DNA of 59,237 bases from Bacillus sp. AFS029637 (GCF_002584985.1 NZ_NUPZ01000001.1:1-59237); one strand, 5' to 3'. Shown: positions 25,924-35,440, numbered from the stretch's first letter. Notes: generated by a model from the letters alone, not told the origin. Made by a program: numbers and translations.

Positions 25924-27315
25924 ATGCAGCACTCAAACAAATCTGGAACTTTAAACCGTGGTTTAAAAGAACGACATATTACTTTAATGTCACTTGGTTC
26001 AGCTATTGGCGTTGGCCTATTTTTAGGATCCGCTTCTGCTATTAAACTAGCTGGCCCTTCTATTTTACTAGGCTATATGATTGCCGGACTCGTTATTTTT
26101 TTCATTATGCGAGCACTTGGAGAAATGGCAATTGAACAGCCTGTTGCTGGTTCTTTTAGTAAATATGCAAATGATTATATTGGACCACTAGCTGGCTATA
26201 TTACCGGTTGGAACTATTGGTTCTTATGGGTTGTTACTTGTATGGCTGAAATTACGGCGGCAGGGATTTATATGCAGTACTGGTTCCCAGATATTCCACG
26301 CTGGACTTGGGCACTCTTAGCTCTATTATTAATGAGTGCTTTCAACTTCTTATCCGTAAAAGTCTTTGGAGAACTTGAGTTTTGGTTTGCTCTCATTAAA
26401 ATTGTCACAATTATCTGTATGATAGTAGTTGGAACTGGCATTATTTTATTCGGATTTGGAAATGGTGGCATCGCTACTGGCATTTCAAACCTTTGGTCAC
26501 ATGGTGGCTGGTTCCCTAATGGCTTTTCTGGATTACTACTCTCCTTGCAAATGGTACTATTCGCTTATTTGGGAGTTGAACTAATCGGTGTTACTGCTGG
26601 TGAAGCTCAAAATCCGAAGAAAACAATCGCAAAAGCAATTGATAACGTATTTTGGAGAATCTTAATCTTCTACGTTGGGGCATTATTCGTTATGATGGCA
26701 ATTTATCCATGGAACGAACTTGGTGAGAAAGGAAGTCCATTCGTATTAACATTCCAACAAATCGGTATCGCAAAGGCAGCGGGTATTATAAACTTTGTTG
26801 TTTTAACAGCTGCACTTTCTTCTTGTAACGGCGGTTTATTTAGTACAGGCCGTATGCTATATACATTAGCACAACAAAAGAAAGCCCCTGAACGATTCGG
26901 TCGTTTAAATAAAAACGGTATCCCAAGTCAAGGAATTGTAGCAACAGCAATCGTTTTACTCGTCGGCGTTATATTAAACTATCTTGTTCCTGCTAAAGTA
27001 TTTACATGGCTTACTAGCATTTCAACTTTCGGGGCAATTTGGACTTGGGGCATTATTTTAGTCGCTCAAATTAAATTCCGAAAAGGATTGCAAACTGATA
27101 AAAGGGACAACCTAACATATAAAATGCCTTTACATCCATTCAGTTCATATTTCTCACTCGGTTTCCTCGGACTTGTACTAGGTATAATGGCCTATTCGGA
27201 AGATACACGAATCGCATTGATTGTTGGCCCAATTTGGCTTATCGGCTTAGCGATCGTATATTACATGAAAGGGTTTCATAAGAGTGATGAAACACCTAAT
27301 TCAAAAATAAGTTAA
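25924..27315 (+). CDS. Amino acid permease (AAT family of the APC superfamily)
   Basis: A 463-residue transporter with 12 helices. The N-terminal RGLKERHITLMSLGSAIGVG (about 14-33) and the GEMAIEQPVAGSFSKYANDY segment near 67 are typical of the AAT family (proline, histidine, aromatic, alanine/glycine permeases). YLGVELIGVTAGEAQNPKK near 218 is the second signature. The exact substrate is not readable. The ATG follows GGGGGATTC. Monocistronic with a terminator six bases on. The 280-base gap to the divergent NCS2 gene holds no gene. Confidence 0.88.
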   Translation: MQHSNKSGTLNRGLKERHITLMSLGSAIGVGLFLGSASAIKLAGPSILLGYMIAGLVIFFIMRALGEMAIEQPVAGSFSKYANDYIGPLAGYITGWNYWFLWVVTCMAEITAAGIYMQYWFPDIPRWTWALLALLLMSAFNFLSVKVFGELEFWFALIKIVTIICMIVVGTGIILFGFGNGGIATGISNLWSHGGWFPNGFSGLLLSLQMVLFAYLGVELIGVTAGEAQNPKKTIAKAIDNVFWRILIFYVGALFVMMAIYPWNELGEKGSPFVLTFQQIGIAKAAGIINFVVLTAALSSCNGGLFSTGRMLYTLAQQKKAPERFGRLNKNGIPSQGIVATAIVLLVGVILNYLVPAKVFTWLTSISTFGAIWTWGIILVAQIKFRKGLQTDKRDNLTYKMPLHPFSSYFSLGFLGLVLGIMAYSEDTRIALIVGPIWLIGLAIVYYMKGFHKSDETPNSKIS

Positions 27316-27321
27316 ACCTGT

Positions 27322-27352
27322 GATCTCTTCCTATTTACCGGAAGAGATTTTT
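27322..27352 (+). terminator. Terminator of the amino acid permease gene
   Basis: ATCTCTTCC pairs with GGAAGAGAT, followed by five T. Confidence 0.85.
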
Positions 27353-27485
27353 CATTATTCACACAAATATTTATCAATCAAATTAACGCTATCTTTACAC
27401 TATTTAATATTTTCTGTCTTTCTTTCCTGAACAAAATAGATTACATTATGAAAGCACATATATTTATTATTAGGGGGATTCTTCT

Positions 27486-29033
27486 ATGAAGAATAAAAAA
27501 TGGATTACATTTTCTTTAGCAGCAGCAATTACACTTAGTATAGGAAGTTCGTACATTCCGGCTACTTATGCCGAAAGCTCAGCAAATCCGGCTCCTGAAA
27601 TTGCCGCAAAAGTTGTAAATCAAAACAATGGGAAGAAAGTATTATTCGATAATACACACGGTCAAACTGCCGGCACCGCTGACTGGGTTATTGATGGCGG
27701 CTTTTCTGACTTTGGAAACGGCATTGCCCAAAACGGATATCATGTAAAGGAACTCCGTAAATCAACACCTATTACGTACGAAGATTTAAAAGATTACAAT
27801 GTATTTATCGTTCCAGAAGCTAATATTCCTTACAAGAAATCTGAACAAGACGCAATGTTACAATACGTGAAAAATGGCGGTAGTATCTTCTTTATTGCCG
27901 ATCATTATAATGCGGATCGTAATAAAAATCGTTGGGACTCTTCTGAAGTATTCAATGGATATAGACGCGGTGCTTGGGATACTCCGGCAAAAGGAATGTC
28001 AAACGAGGAAGTAACTTCACAAGCTATGCAAGGAGTAGAAAGCTCTGATTGGCTAGCTGACAACTTCGGTATTCGTTTCCGCTACAATGCAATTGGTGAT
28101 GTTGCAGCTAAAAATATTGTGTCACCTGAACAATCATTCGGAATTACAGAGGGGGTTTCATCTGTAGCAATGCATGCTGGTTCAACTCTAGCAATTACAA
28201 ACCCAAAACTAGCAAAAGGACTTGTTTACCTTCCAGAAAACCCATCAAAATGGAATAACGCTGTTGATAGTGGTGTTTATAATGGCGGTGGTGTTGCAGA
28301 AGGTCCTTACGCTGCAATCGCAAAAGTAGGACTTGGAAAAGCGGCCTTCATTGGGGACTCTTCTCCTGTTGAAGATGCATCGCCAAAATACGTTCGTGAA
28401 GATTCTGGCCAAGCAAAGAAAACTTATGATGGATATAAAGAAGAAAACGATGCTATTTTGCTAGAAAACATCGTAAATTGGCTATCGAAGAAAGAAACAT
28501 TTACAAGTTTAGACCAAGTTAACGGTTTACAGCTTGATGCACCTACAGCTCTACAAACATTTGAACAACCAAGTTTATCAACAGAACCACAACCAGAGCC
28601 TTGGAGTGCACCAAACGCAGGTTATCAATGGTTTAATACAAATACTTTTAAATCAGGATCATACGGTTATAACGGTGCAGTAACAGCAAACGACTACGTA
28701 GTTACACATCCTAGCACATTACCAAACAATGAAGTATTCCAAATAAAGATTCAAGTGAATAACTTACTACCAAATACAACTTATAACAACTATTCTTTAG
28801 GTATATTCACTACTGGCGGTACACAAGTAGCAAAAGTTCAAAATGCAAACGGTACTTGGCCATCTACTTTCGGATATAGCAATGTATTCTCTTTCACAAC
28901 AAACAGCTTAGGCTCTGCTGAAAAAATTGCAAATGTGCAAATCAATCCAAATACAACTGGACAAGCAACGCTTCGTCTACGCCAAAATACAACAACGAAA
29001 TATAATGAGGCTGTAACGATTAACAAAAAATAA
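27486..29033 (+). CDS. Secreted protein with GATase1/DUF4350-like domain and C-terminal beta domain
   Basis: A 515-residue exported protein with a Sec signal peptide (about 1-29, cleavage after TYA). Residues 45-330 form a class I amidotransferase-like fold: VLFDNTHGQTAGTADWVIDG, the VFIVPEANIPYKKSE strand-loop, and the YVKNGGSIFFIADHYNADR segment. It resembles proteins loosely annotated as DNA-binding or DUF4350. Residues 365-515 form a Gly/Asn/Thr-rich beta domain that begins PWSAPNAGYQWFNT. No sortase motif or S-layer domain is seen, so it is probably released. Monocistronic, with AGGGGGATTC before the ATG. Function unknown. Confidence 0.75.
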   Translation: MKNKKWITFSLAAAITLSIGSSYIPATYAESSANPAPEIAAKVVNQNNGKKVLFDNTHGQTAGTADWVIDGGFSDFGNGIAQNGYHVKELRKSTPITYEDLKDYNVFIVPEANIPYKKSEQDAMLQYVKNGGSIFFIADHYNADRNKNRWDSSEVFNGYRRGAWDTPAKGMSNEEVTSQAMQGVESSDWLADNFGIRFRYNAIGDVAAKNIVSPEQSFGITEGVSSVAMHAGSTLAITNPKLAKGLVYLPENPSKWNNAVDSGVYNGGGVAEGPYAAIAKVGLGKAAFIGDSSPVEDASPKYVREDSGQAKKTYDGYKEENDAILLENIVNWLSKKETFTSLDQVNGLQLDAPTALQTFEQPSLSTEPQPEPWSAPNAGYQWFNTNTFKSGSYGYNGAVTANDYVVTHPSTLPNNEVFQIKIQVNNLLPNTTYNNYSLGIFTTGGTQVAKVQNANGTWPSTFGYSNVFSFTTNSLGSAEKIANVQINPNTTGQATLRLRQNTTTKYNEAVTINKK

Positions 29034-29035
29034 TG

Positions 29036-29070
29036 AAAAAGGCAATCCGCATATGGATTGCCTTCTTTTT
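29036..29070. terminator. Bidirectional terminator between convergent genes
   Basis: AAAGGCAATCC, loop GCATAT, complement GGATTGCCTT, with a T-rich run on the plus strand and an A-rich flank on the other side. Confidence 0.85.
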
Positions 29071-30790
29071 ACTTTTCTTCCTTTGAGAAAAACATTCTTG
29101 AAATAACGATACCTATACTACCTACAATTAAAAATAACACTGCCCTAATCATCATTGATACTTCTGGTAAGTCCAGAAGGAATAGCTTCCCTATCGTTAC
29201 GACTAACACGACTAAACCAGCATACAATATTTCATTCATGTTTCTATTTCTTCCAAGCCAAACTGCAAATAATGCATATACCATCCATAATAACGATACA
29301 GGTACGCTTATTATACTTCCATCTGTAGAAAGAACTTCACCGACTCTCGTAATTGCAACGAATACAATGACCATAAACGAATAGAGTGCTATAGAATAAA
29401 CATATTTTCCAAAGCTTATTAACACATCTTTCGCTTGTTTCATGCAATAATAAAATGTACCTATTAAAATAAGGTGAGCAACAAATCCAGATGAGAGGAA
29501 TTGATCAAATGGGCTAAAAATCGTCTGTATCATTCCAATCGCGTAAATCGTTGCACTCACATACAATTTTATCTGTTGTTTTACTTTAATAGCAGTAATC
29601 ATACCGAGGAAACCTTGTAACAATAATACGATTGCTGCATTCACTAAACTGTATTCATATAAAATTGCTAAACTAAATGCTCCCATTGCGAAACCAAATA
29701 ACAGATTTGTAAATGTAGAGTGTCTATTCTTCCTATATTCAAATACGAACATAATAGCATGCACGAGTGCACTAATGATTAATCCCCATGTTGTGAATTC
29801 TGGAATTTTTGCAATGGTTAATACAAAGAAAACGACATTCGCACTAAATATCGCCAAGCGTGGTTCTAATATAAAACTTCTCTCCGTAAACATATGCCAA
29901 AATAATAGTAAATGAATTAAGCCATAAACAAACGTTAATTGTATTTGCAAATTCTCTACTAACATTGACATAACCGCAAAGAAAACAAAAAGGACAATCG
30001 CAGCAACAGCATAAGAAATCATATATAAATACTTATAATGATTTTTTAACGCATACCATAATAAACTAAGCGTTAATATCGTCTCATATCCAAAGAAAAT
30101 GTAAGGATTAGGAGTCGTACTATTTAACAAGAATGGCACAAAGAACGCCCCGACCGCTACGAAAATAGTGAGATATTCCGATTGATATCTTTTCGCTAAA
30201 TAAATGCCTAAAATGACCCATGCAATATTACAAATAAATGCGACACTTGCTGGAATGAATCCATATAAATAATGTGCCGCAAACGTTGTTAAAACAATAC
30301 CCGTAATACTCCCTCCAGCTAATACTAGCCCTAAAGCTTGCCGCTCTCGTTTAATTTGAACATCCCCTATATAATACAAACCGATAGATAGGGCGATACC
30401 AAACACAATTCGTATCGCTGGTGTTAATAAACCAGCATCTACCCCTGCTTTAAATAACCAAATAACCCCGAGTAACATAATACCGACAAATATGCGCGGC
30501 AACCACGTTTGGCAAAACTTAATAATATTGAATGGTTCCGGTTTAAAAGCAGATATATTTACTTGTTTTTCCTCAATTTCTTGCATGGGCTCTTTAATTG
30601 TAACTACATTTTCTTGTGATTTTTCATCCACTATCGGTTCAATATACGCTTTCTTTTCCTTACGAACATGTTGCTGAGCGTTTTCTATTTCTATTTCTCT
30701 TCGTTTCGCTTTCAATTCAGAAAGTGCTTCTTGAATCGTGTCTATTGCAGTTTCGAGTGCTTCTATTTTCTTATCCAGATCTTCCTTCAT
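29069..30790 (-). CDS. DUF2339 polytopic membrane protein
   Basis: A 573-residue protein. Residues 1-90 are a charged coiled coil (EDLDKKIEALETAIDTIQEA) followed by about 14 to 16 hydrophobic helices. The opening of the membrane part, NIIKFCQTWLPRIFVGIMLL near 92, and the GLVLAGGSITGIVLTTFAAH segment near 158 match DUF2339. The ATG at 30790 follows GGGGGAG; the upstream ATG in frame has no site. The family is widespread but uncharacterised; a cell-envelope role is only a guess. Confidence 0.78.
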   Translation of the reverse strand: MKEDLDKKIEALETAIDTIQEALSELKAKRREIEIENAQQHVRKEKKAYIEPIVDEKSQENVVTIKEPMQEIEEKQVNISAFKPEPFNIIKFCQTWLPRIFVGIMLLGVIWLFKAGVDAGLLTPAIRIVFGIALSIGLYYIGDVQIKRERQALGLVLAGGSITGIVLTTFAAHYLYGFIPASVAFICNIAWVILGIYLAKRYQSEYLTIFVAVGAFFVPFLLNSTTPNPYIFFGYETILTLSLLWYALKNHYKYLYMISYAVAAIVLFVFFAVMSMLVENLQIQLTFVYGLIHLLLFWHMFTERSFILEPRLAIFSANVVFFVLTIAKIPEFTTWGLIISALVHAIMFVFEYRKNRHSTFTNLLFGFAMGAFSLAILYEYSLVNAAIVLLLQGFLGMITAIKVKQQIKLYVSATIYAIGMIQTIFSPFDQFLSSGFVAHLILIGTFYYCMKQAKDVLISFGKYVYSIALYSFMVIVFVAITRVGEVLSTDGSIISVPVSLLWMVYALFAVWLGRNRNMNEILYAGLVVLVVTIGKLFLLDLPEVSMMIRAVLFLIVGSIGIVISRMFFSKEEK

Positions 30791-30888
30791 ACGCTCCCCC
30801 CTCATCTCCCATTTAAAACCTATATATTACCAATTACCTTCATCATACTATTAGTCTATTCATTTTCAAAAGTATTTTTCCAAAAAAA

Positions 30889-30923
30889 GAAAGGTGTTTT
30901 CCGAAATAGGAAAACACCTTTTA
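30889..30923 (-). terminator. brnQ terminator
   Basis: AAAGGTGTTTTCC, loop GAAATA, complement GGAAAACACCTTT. It lies just after the brnQ stop codon on the minus strand, with an A-run on the plus strand. Confidence 0.85.
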
Positions 30924-30924
30924 C

Positions 30925-32226
30925 TTATTTCTTCTTATTTAGAGCAATACTAACGATGCTGCCAATACAAGCACCTATAATAGCTGGAACAATCCACCCA
31001 ACACCTTCTGTATAAAACGGAATGTATTTCAATACTGACGTCCACTGATCCATCAGTACATTTTTATTTAAAATATCAATCGCACTAAATAACGCTACGA
31101 TTCCAATGGTTACCGAATATACATATACATACTTTCCGATATACTTATGGAATAACCCTAAAATAATAAGGGTTAGTGCAACCGGATAAATAAATCCGAG
31201 AATTGGTACTGATACTTTTAAAATTTGCGTTAATCCTAAGTTAGCTAAAACCATACTAATAAAACTTAATATAAACGCCCAAACTTTATAAGATACTTTC
31301 GGAAATACACTAGCGAAAAATTGACTACAGGACGTAACGAGTCCGATCGAAACACATAAACACGCAATAGTAAAAATAAGACCTAATAAAACTACCCCGC
31401 CTTGTCCAAATAATGCCGTCATAACTTGTGCTAACACTTGCGCACCGTTATCAAATGTACCTAACGAGCCACTAATTGAACCAACATATCCGAGGACGAC
31501 ATAAATAATAGATAGTAATAGTCCTGCCCCGATTCCAGCAATACTCATATATTTCGCTAAACCTTTATCATCTTCAACACCTTTTGCACGTAGAGCATTT
31601 GCAATCACAATCCCAAAAATTAAAGCTGCTAGCGCATCCATCGTTAAATATCCATCTAAAAACCCTTGGAACATAGGCGCTTGTCCATAGTTTCCAGCAG
31701 GCTCTTTCAAACTGCCTACTGATGTAAACATACTTTTTATAAATATAATGGCAATCATACATAATAATAAAGGTGTTAAAACCTTTCCAAACAAGCCCAT
31801 TAATTTAGATGGGGATAAACTTAACCAATAAACAATACTAAAGAAAATAACCGTGTAAAACAATAATACAATGCCTCCCGCTTCTGGGAGCAACTGCCCT
31901 GGACCCATTTCAAATGCTAAACTTCCTGCACGTGGTATACCAAGACCAGGTCCAATAAACAAGTACACAATACACGGAAAAATAATTGCAAATGAAGGAT
32001 GAACTCTCCCCGCTAACGTTTGAAAACTTCCCGCTTTCGCAATAGCAATAACACCTAATATTGGAAGTCCTGTTGCTGATATAATAAAACCTAACAGTGC
32101 AATCCATACATGTTCTCCTGCTTCATATCCAAGGAAAGGCGGAAATATAAGATTCCCTGCTCCAAAGAACATAGAGAATAACATAAGACTAATAAGTAAA
32201 ATTTCTTTTTTCTGTAACAATTTCAT
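30925..32226 (-). CDS. brnQ: Branched-chain amino acid carrier BrnQ
   Basis: A 433-residue LIVCS-family sodium- or proton-coupled importer of leucine, isoleucine and valine. It has 12 helices and the family start EILLISLMLFSMFFGAGNLIFPPFLG (about 8-33). The GIPRAGSLAFEMG and LTMDALAALIFGIVIANALR regions are conserved. I chose ATG 32226 because AAGGAG lies just upstream; the longer frame adds nine residues without a site. B. cereus strains carry several brnQ copies. Confidence 0.9.
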   Translation of the reverse strand: MKLLQKKEILLISLMLFSMFFGAGNLIFPPFLGYEAGEHVWIALLGFIISATGLPILGVIAIAKAGSFQTLAGRVHPSFAIIFPCIVYLFIGPGLGIPRAGSLAFEMGPGQLLPEAGGIVLLFYTVIFFSIVYWLSLSPSKLMGLFGKVLTPLLLCMIAIIFIKSMFTSVGSLKEPAGNYGQAPMFQGFLDGYLTMDALAALIFGIVIANALRAKGVEDDKGLAKYMSIAGIGAGLLLSIIYVVLGYVGSISGSLGTFDNGAQVLAQVMTALFGQGGVVLLGLIFTIACLCVSIGLVTSCSQFFASVFPKVSYKVWAFILSFISMVLANLGLTQILKVSVPILGFIYPVALTLIILGLFHKYIGKYVYVYSVTIGIVALFSAIDILNKNVLMDQWTSVLKYIPFYTEGVGWIVPAIIGACIGSIVSIALNKKK

Positions 32227-32395
32227 TTCTTTCTCCTTCGTCAATTTCATCACGCATGAAATCTATTCCACACATAGGAAAAACGCGATAATCCGCTTCC
32301 TTACAAAGAAAACATAGTCCATAGTCTATCACAAAAGAATCACCCATTCTATAGCTATACCCCTTTTCCAATTTCTTCTGAAAAATCGACCTTTA

Positions 32396-32428
32396 TTGAC
32401 TTTTAATAGTTAATAAAGTAAACTATTA
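32396..32428 (+). promoter_or_regulatory. Peptide transporter promoter with overlapping operator-like palindrome
   Basis: TTGACT (32396-32401), a 17-base spacer and TAAACT (32419-32424). A perfect inverted repeat, TAATAGTT and AACTATTA, spaced by nine bases (32404-32428) spans the spacer and -10. It could bind a repressor; the regulator is unknown. It is not a CodY-type box. Confidence 0.5.
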
Positions 32429-32479
32429 AATATACAAAACTATTCACTTTGTTTTTGTTTGTGTCAGGAGGAAAATTAC

Positions 32480-33865
32480 ATGGAATCAGCGATACAACTA
32501 GAAAAAGAACAACAAAGAAAAAAGAAACATCCTCCAGGTTTATACTTACTCTTCTTTACAGAAATGTGGGAAAGATTTAGTTACTATGGATTAAGAGGAT
32601 TATTAACATTATATTTAACGACAGCTTTAGTAAGCGGTGGTCTTGGGTTTAGTCCAGCATGGGCACTCTCTATTTACGGATTTTATACTGGAGCCTGTTA
32701 TTTCACACCAATGATTGGTGGATACTTAACAGACCGTTTTCTAGGTAAACGAAAAGCCATCACAATTGGTGGTATAACAATGGCAATCGGTAACCTTACA
32801 CTATTTGCCTTGCAAAACCAATTAGGCCTATACCTCGGATTAGCGCTTATTATTATTGGTAATGGATTCTTCAAACCAAATATATCTACACTTGTTGGAG
32901 AATTATATGAAGAGCATGATCCAAAACGTGATAGTGCATTTACCATTTTCTATATGGGTATTAACGTCGGTTCATTTTTAGCTCCACTCGTTTGCGGGTT
33001 TTTGTCAGAAAATTTATTCAAAACAACAGTAGATGGCGTTGTTCATTACGGATTCCGTTACGGTTTCTTAGCGGCTTCAATCGGAATGATCATTGGACAA
33101 ATTTTATTTACAACACTATCTAATCGCTTCCTTGGTGATATTGGTAAAAAACCAACTCGCGATTTACAAACGGCTGCTGGACAACCAACAGTAGGCGATA
33201 CACCGTTAACAAAAAAAGAAAAACAACGTACCGCAGTGATCGTCATTTTAACATGCTTCGTTGTCTTCTTCTGGGCTGGCTTTGAACAAGCTGGTAGTTC
33301 GTTAACATTATATACAAACAACTTTGTAGACCGCTCTGTGTTCGGATGGGAAGTTCCAACGTCTTGGTTCCAATCGGTCAACCCGTTATTTATTATTTTA
33401 CTTGCTCCAATCATTTCAGCATTATGGGCAAAACTTGCAACTAGAAAAAAAGGGGACTTAAAAATCCCAACAAAAATGGGACTTGGTATGATCCTACTCG
33501 GTATTGGTTATATCATCCTCGTTATCGCTACATTAAAAACAGGTAGTGATGAACATAACATTACAGAAAAAGCAAACTTACTATTTATCGTCTTTACGTA
33601 TCTTTTCCATACGTTAGGTGAACTATTCTTATCACCTGTTGGACTATCAATGGTTAGTTCACTCGCTCCAGTAAAACTTGCTTCTTTATTAATGGGAGTA
33701 TGGCTAGCAAGCTCAGGAATCGCCAACATTTTAGGCGGACAACTTGCTAGCTTCACAACTTCACTTGGATATTCTGAAGTATTTACAGTAATCGGAGCTG
33801 CCGCAATTGTCTTAGGGTGTGTTTTATTATTAATTTCTAAGAAATTAGTGAAATGGATGGAATAA
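32480..33865 (+). CDS. POT-family di/tripeptide transporter (DtpT-like)
   Basis: A 461-residue proton-coupled oligopeptide transporter with 12 to 14 helices. Signatures: FFTEMWERFSYYGLRGLLTLYL (about 22-43, containing the ExxERFxYY motif), GGYLTDRFLGKRK near 82, and FYMGINVGSFLAPLVCGFLSE near 162. ATG 32480 follows AGGAGGA; the ORF upstream of it adds seven residues without a site. It imports peptides, which fits the amino acid transport genes around it. The terminator follows directly. Confidence 0.92.
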   Translation: MESAIQLEKEQQRKKKHPPGLYLLFFTEMWERFSYYGLRGLLTLYLTTALVSGGLGFSPAWALSIYGFYTGACYFTPMIGGYLTDRFLGKRKAITIGGITMAIGNLTLFALQNQLGLYLGLALIIIGNGFFKPNISTLVGELYEEHDPKRDSAFTIFYMGINVGSFLAPLVCGFLSENLFKTTVDGVVHYGFRYGFLAASIGMIIGQILFTTLSNRFLGDIGKKPTRDLQTAAGQPTVGDTPLTKKEKQRTAVIVILTCFVVFFWAGFEQAGSSLTLYTNNFVDRSVFGWEVPTSWFQSVNPLFIILLAPIISALWAKLATRKKGDLKIPTKMGLGMILLGIGYIILVIATLKTGSDEHNITEKANLLFIVFTYLFHTLGELFLSPVGLSMVSSLAPVKLASLLMGVWLASSGIANILGGQLASFTTSLGYSEVFTVIGAAAIVLGCVLLLISKKLVKWME

Positions 33866-33897
33866 AAAAGATGAGGAATTTCTCCTCATCTTTTTTA
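33865..33897. terminator. Bidirectional terminator between the POT gene and srtA
   Basis: AAAAAGATGAGGAA, loop, complement TTCCTCATCTTTTTT between convergent genes. Confidence 0.88.
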
Positions 33898-34527
33898 TTT
33901 CTTCGCCTTCGTTCCTACTAAATCACCAGCAACAACATAACGCTTAGAATTGTCCTTCACAGATACACATGTAATAAGCGTTATCTCATCTTTTCCATGA
34001 TCCTCTACAACTTCCCACTTATCAGGAGTTACTTCAGATATACCCGTAACTGCATACTCATATTCATTTTCATTATCATACAAATAAATTTTATCGCCCT
34101 TTTTCAAAGATGCTATATCGCTAAATAAAACACCTTTTTTAGACATATTATGTCCTGCTAGTGCGTAATTGCCTTTTCCCATTACTTGATTTTCTTTTAC
34201 TGTCGCTGCACCTGATAATAGGTTTTTCTCAGTAGAAACTTTTAAAATAGGAAGTTCTAATGAAACACTTGGAATCGAAATACGGCCGATCACTTGTTTC
34301 CTATCTAATGATGCATTCGCTACTTCTGCCAAGTCTGGCTGATTAATTTTTGAAGCATCTACAAATTCCGTCTCATGCTTTTCATAATCCATCTTTTGAA
34401 CAGCCTGTACATTTTCAGTCTGTTTCTTTTCAGCCTGATATCCGTCATAAAATGGCTTCCCGATTAAAAAACCACCTACAACAAATAGAAGGATTGCTAC
34501 TATACTATAAATTCTTTGCTTATTCAT
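33895..34527 (-). CDS. srtA: Sortase A
   Basis: A 210-residue membrane-anchored transpeptidase that attaches LPXTG-type surface proteins to the cell wall. It has an N-terminal uncleaved signal anchor (about 6-23), a linker, and the sortase barrel from about 78. Catalytic residues His126 (LAGHN), Cys187 (TLITC) and Arg196 (SKRYVV) are all present; with the ATG at 34527 these equal the numbers I recall for B. anthracis SrtA. AAAGGAA lies six bases before that ATG; the TTG two codons earlier is too close. No sorting-substrate gene is adjacent. Confidence 0.93.
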   Translation of the reverse strand: MNKQRIYSIVAILLFVVGGFLIGKPFYDGYQAEKKQTENVQAVQKMDYEKHETEFVDASKINQPDLAEVANASLDRKQVIGRISIPSVSLELPILKVSTEKNLLSGAATVKENQVMGKGNYALAGHNMSKKGVLFSDIASLKKGDKIYLYDNENEYEYAVTGISEVTPDKWEVVEDHGKDEITLITCVSVKDNSKRYVVAGDLVGTKAKK

Positions 34528-34605
34528 ATACAATTCCTTTCCGTTACAAAATCTTACTCTATATAAAATGATAAGATAATATCGCTATATGTACAAGTAT
34601 AAGCT

Positions 34606-34646
34606 AAAAAGAAACCTTCTTGCCGGTGCAAGAAGGTTTCTTTTTA
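34606..34646 (-). terminator. Terminator of the second XRE/membrane-protein pair
   Basis: AAAAAGAAACCTTCTTGC, loop CGGT, complement. It is symmetric and could work in both directions. Confidence 0.85.
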
Positions 34647-35117
34647 AGCTAATTTATTTCTGTATAGTGATACGTGGAATACTGTCATTTGAATAAAGAA
34701 TATAGAAAATATAATATACAACGGATAGCCTGGAAGATATTCATTGGTAATAGGAGAAAGAGTTAAAAATCCAACTGCACAAGGTAACACGTACCATAAT
34801 GAAACAAAAGTTGTTCGACAAGCTTTCTCCGTAATTGCTTTTTCACGCTCATCTTCTAGCGGAAATAATAATGGATACATCCAGAAGGATAAATTTTTGT
34901 ATTTTTTCTTTTGAATTCTATAAAAAATTGTAACTATAGTTGCTCCAATAAATAATAAAATGAATGGTACTCCATTAAACCATACTTCAAATGGGAACTT
35001 CTCGTTTTTAATTATATCTGCTAGCTCTGTAGTAACACCATACAGTTCAACAAATGTCCAGCATGCTAACGCAGTATAAAGCACGTTTACAATATAAGAA
35101 AAAGCAATTCTATTCAT
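34644..35117 (-). CDS. Four-helix membrane protein paired with an XRE regulator (second copy of the module)
   Basis: A 157-residue protein with four helices at about 6-25, 45-65, 105-122 and 130-150. The central cytosolic loop has LEDEREKAITEKA, a motif of the DUF2178/DUF3796-like group. Its ATG overlaps the stop of the XRE gene by eight bases, so the two are coupled. Function unknown; membrane partners of small XRE regulators may sense envelope stress, but that is speculation. Confidence 0.72.
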   Translation of the reverse strand: MNRIAFSYIVNVLYTALACWTFVELYGVTTELADIIKNEKFPFEVWFNGVPFILLFIGATIVTIFYRIQKKKYKNLSFWMYPLLFPLEDEREKAITEKACRTTFVSLWYVLPCAVGFLTLSPITNEYLPGYPLYIIFSIFFIQMTVFHVSLYRNKLA

Positions 35118-35328
35118 CCTCTTCCCCCTCCTTATTTAAAACAAACACATCTTCCATCTTTAACTGGAATACATCACAAATCGTAAGTGCTAATAACAAA
35201 GAAGGAACGTAATCCCCTTTTTCAATTGCAGCAATTGTTTGTCTCGTCACTCCAACCTTTTCCGCTAATACACTTTGCGAAAAATTAAAGCGTGCTCTTA
35301 ATTCTTTTACCCTGTTTAAAATGGTCAA
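35110..35328 (-). CDS. Small XRE-family regulator (second copy of the module)
   Basis: A 72-residue helix-turn-helix protein: LRARFNFSQSVLAEKVGVTR then QTIAAIEKGDYVPSLLLA. It ends in an acidic tail, NKEGEEDE. I chose TTG 35328 (TILNRVK), preceded by GAGAGGTGG; GTG 35337 lies inside that site. The HTH core is very close to the one at 24012-24215. Confidence 0.85.
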   Translation of the reverse strand: MTILNRVKELRARFNFSQSVLAEKVGVTRQTIAAIEKGDYVPSLLLALTICDVFQLKMEDVFVLNKEGEEDE

Positions 35329-35348
35329 ATTTACCACCTCTCACCCTC

Positions 35349-35377
35349 ATTGTATGCTATCCTTAACAAAATGTAAA
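35349..35377 (-). promoter_or_regulatory. Promoter of the XRE/membrane-protein pair
   Basis: On the minus strand TTTACA (35372-35377), a 17-base spacer and TACAAT (35349-35354). TTAAG repeats flank the -35 and could be the regulator's own site. Confidence 0.6.
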
Positions 35378-35399
35378 CTCAACTTAACATTATTTTTAT

Positions 35400-35436
35400 A
35401 AAAAAATCCAACTTTACGTATTGTAAAGTTGGATCA
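35400..35436 (-). terminator. Terminator of the 3D-domain gene
   Basis: On the minus strand, ATCCAACTTTAC with its complement GTAAAGTTGGAT followed by TTTTTT. Confidence 0.88.
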
Positions 35437-35440
35437 CGTT

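Noticed and set aside
27447-27462. PlcR box upstream of the secreted GATase-like protein (TATGAAAGCACATATA)
   Set aside because: Two fixed positions fail (T at 11 and C of CATA), so it does not meet the consensus.
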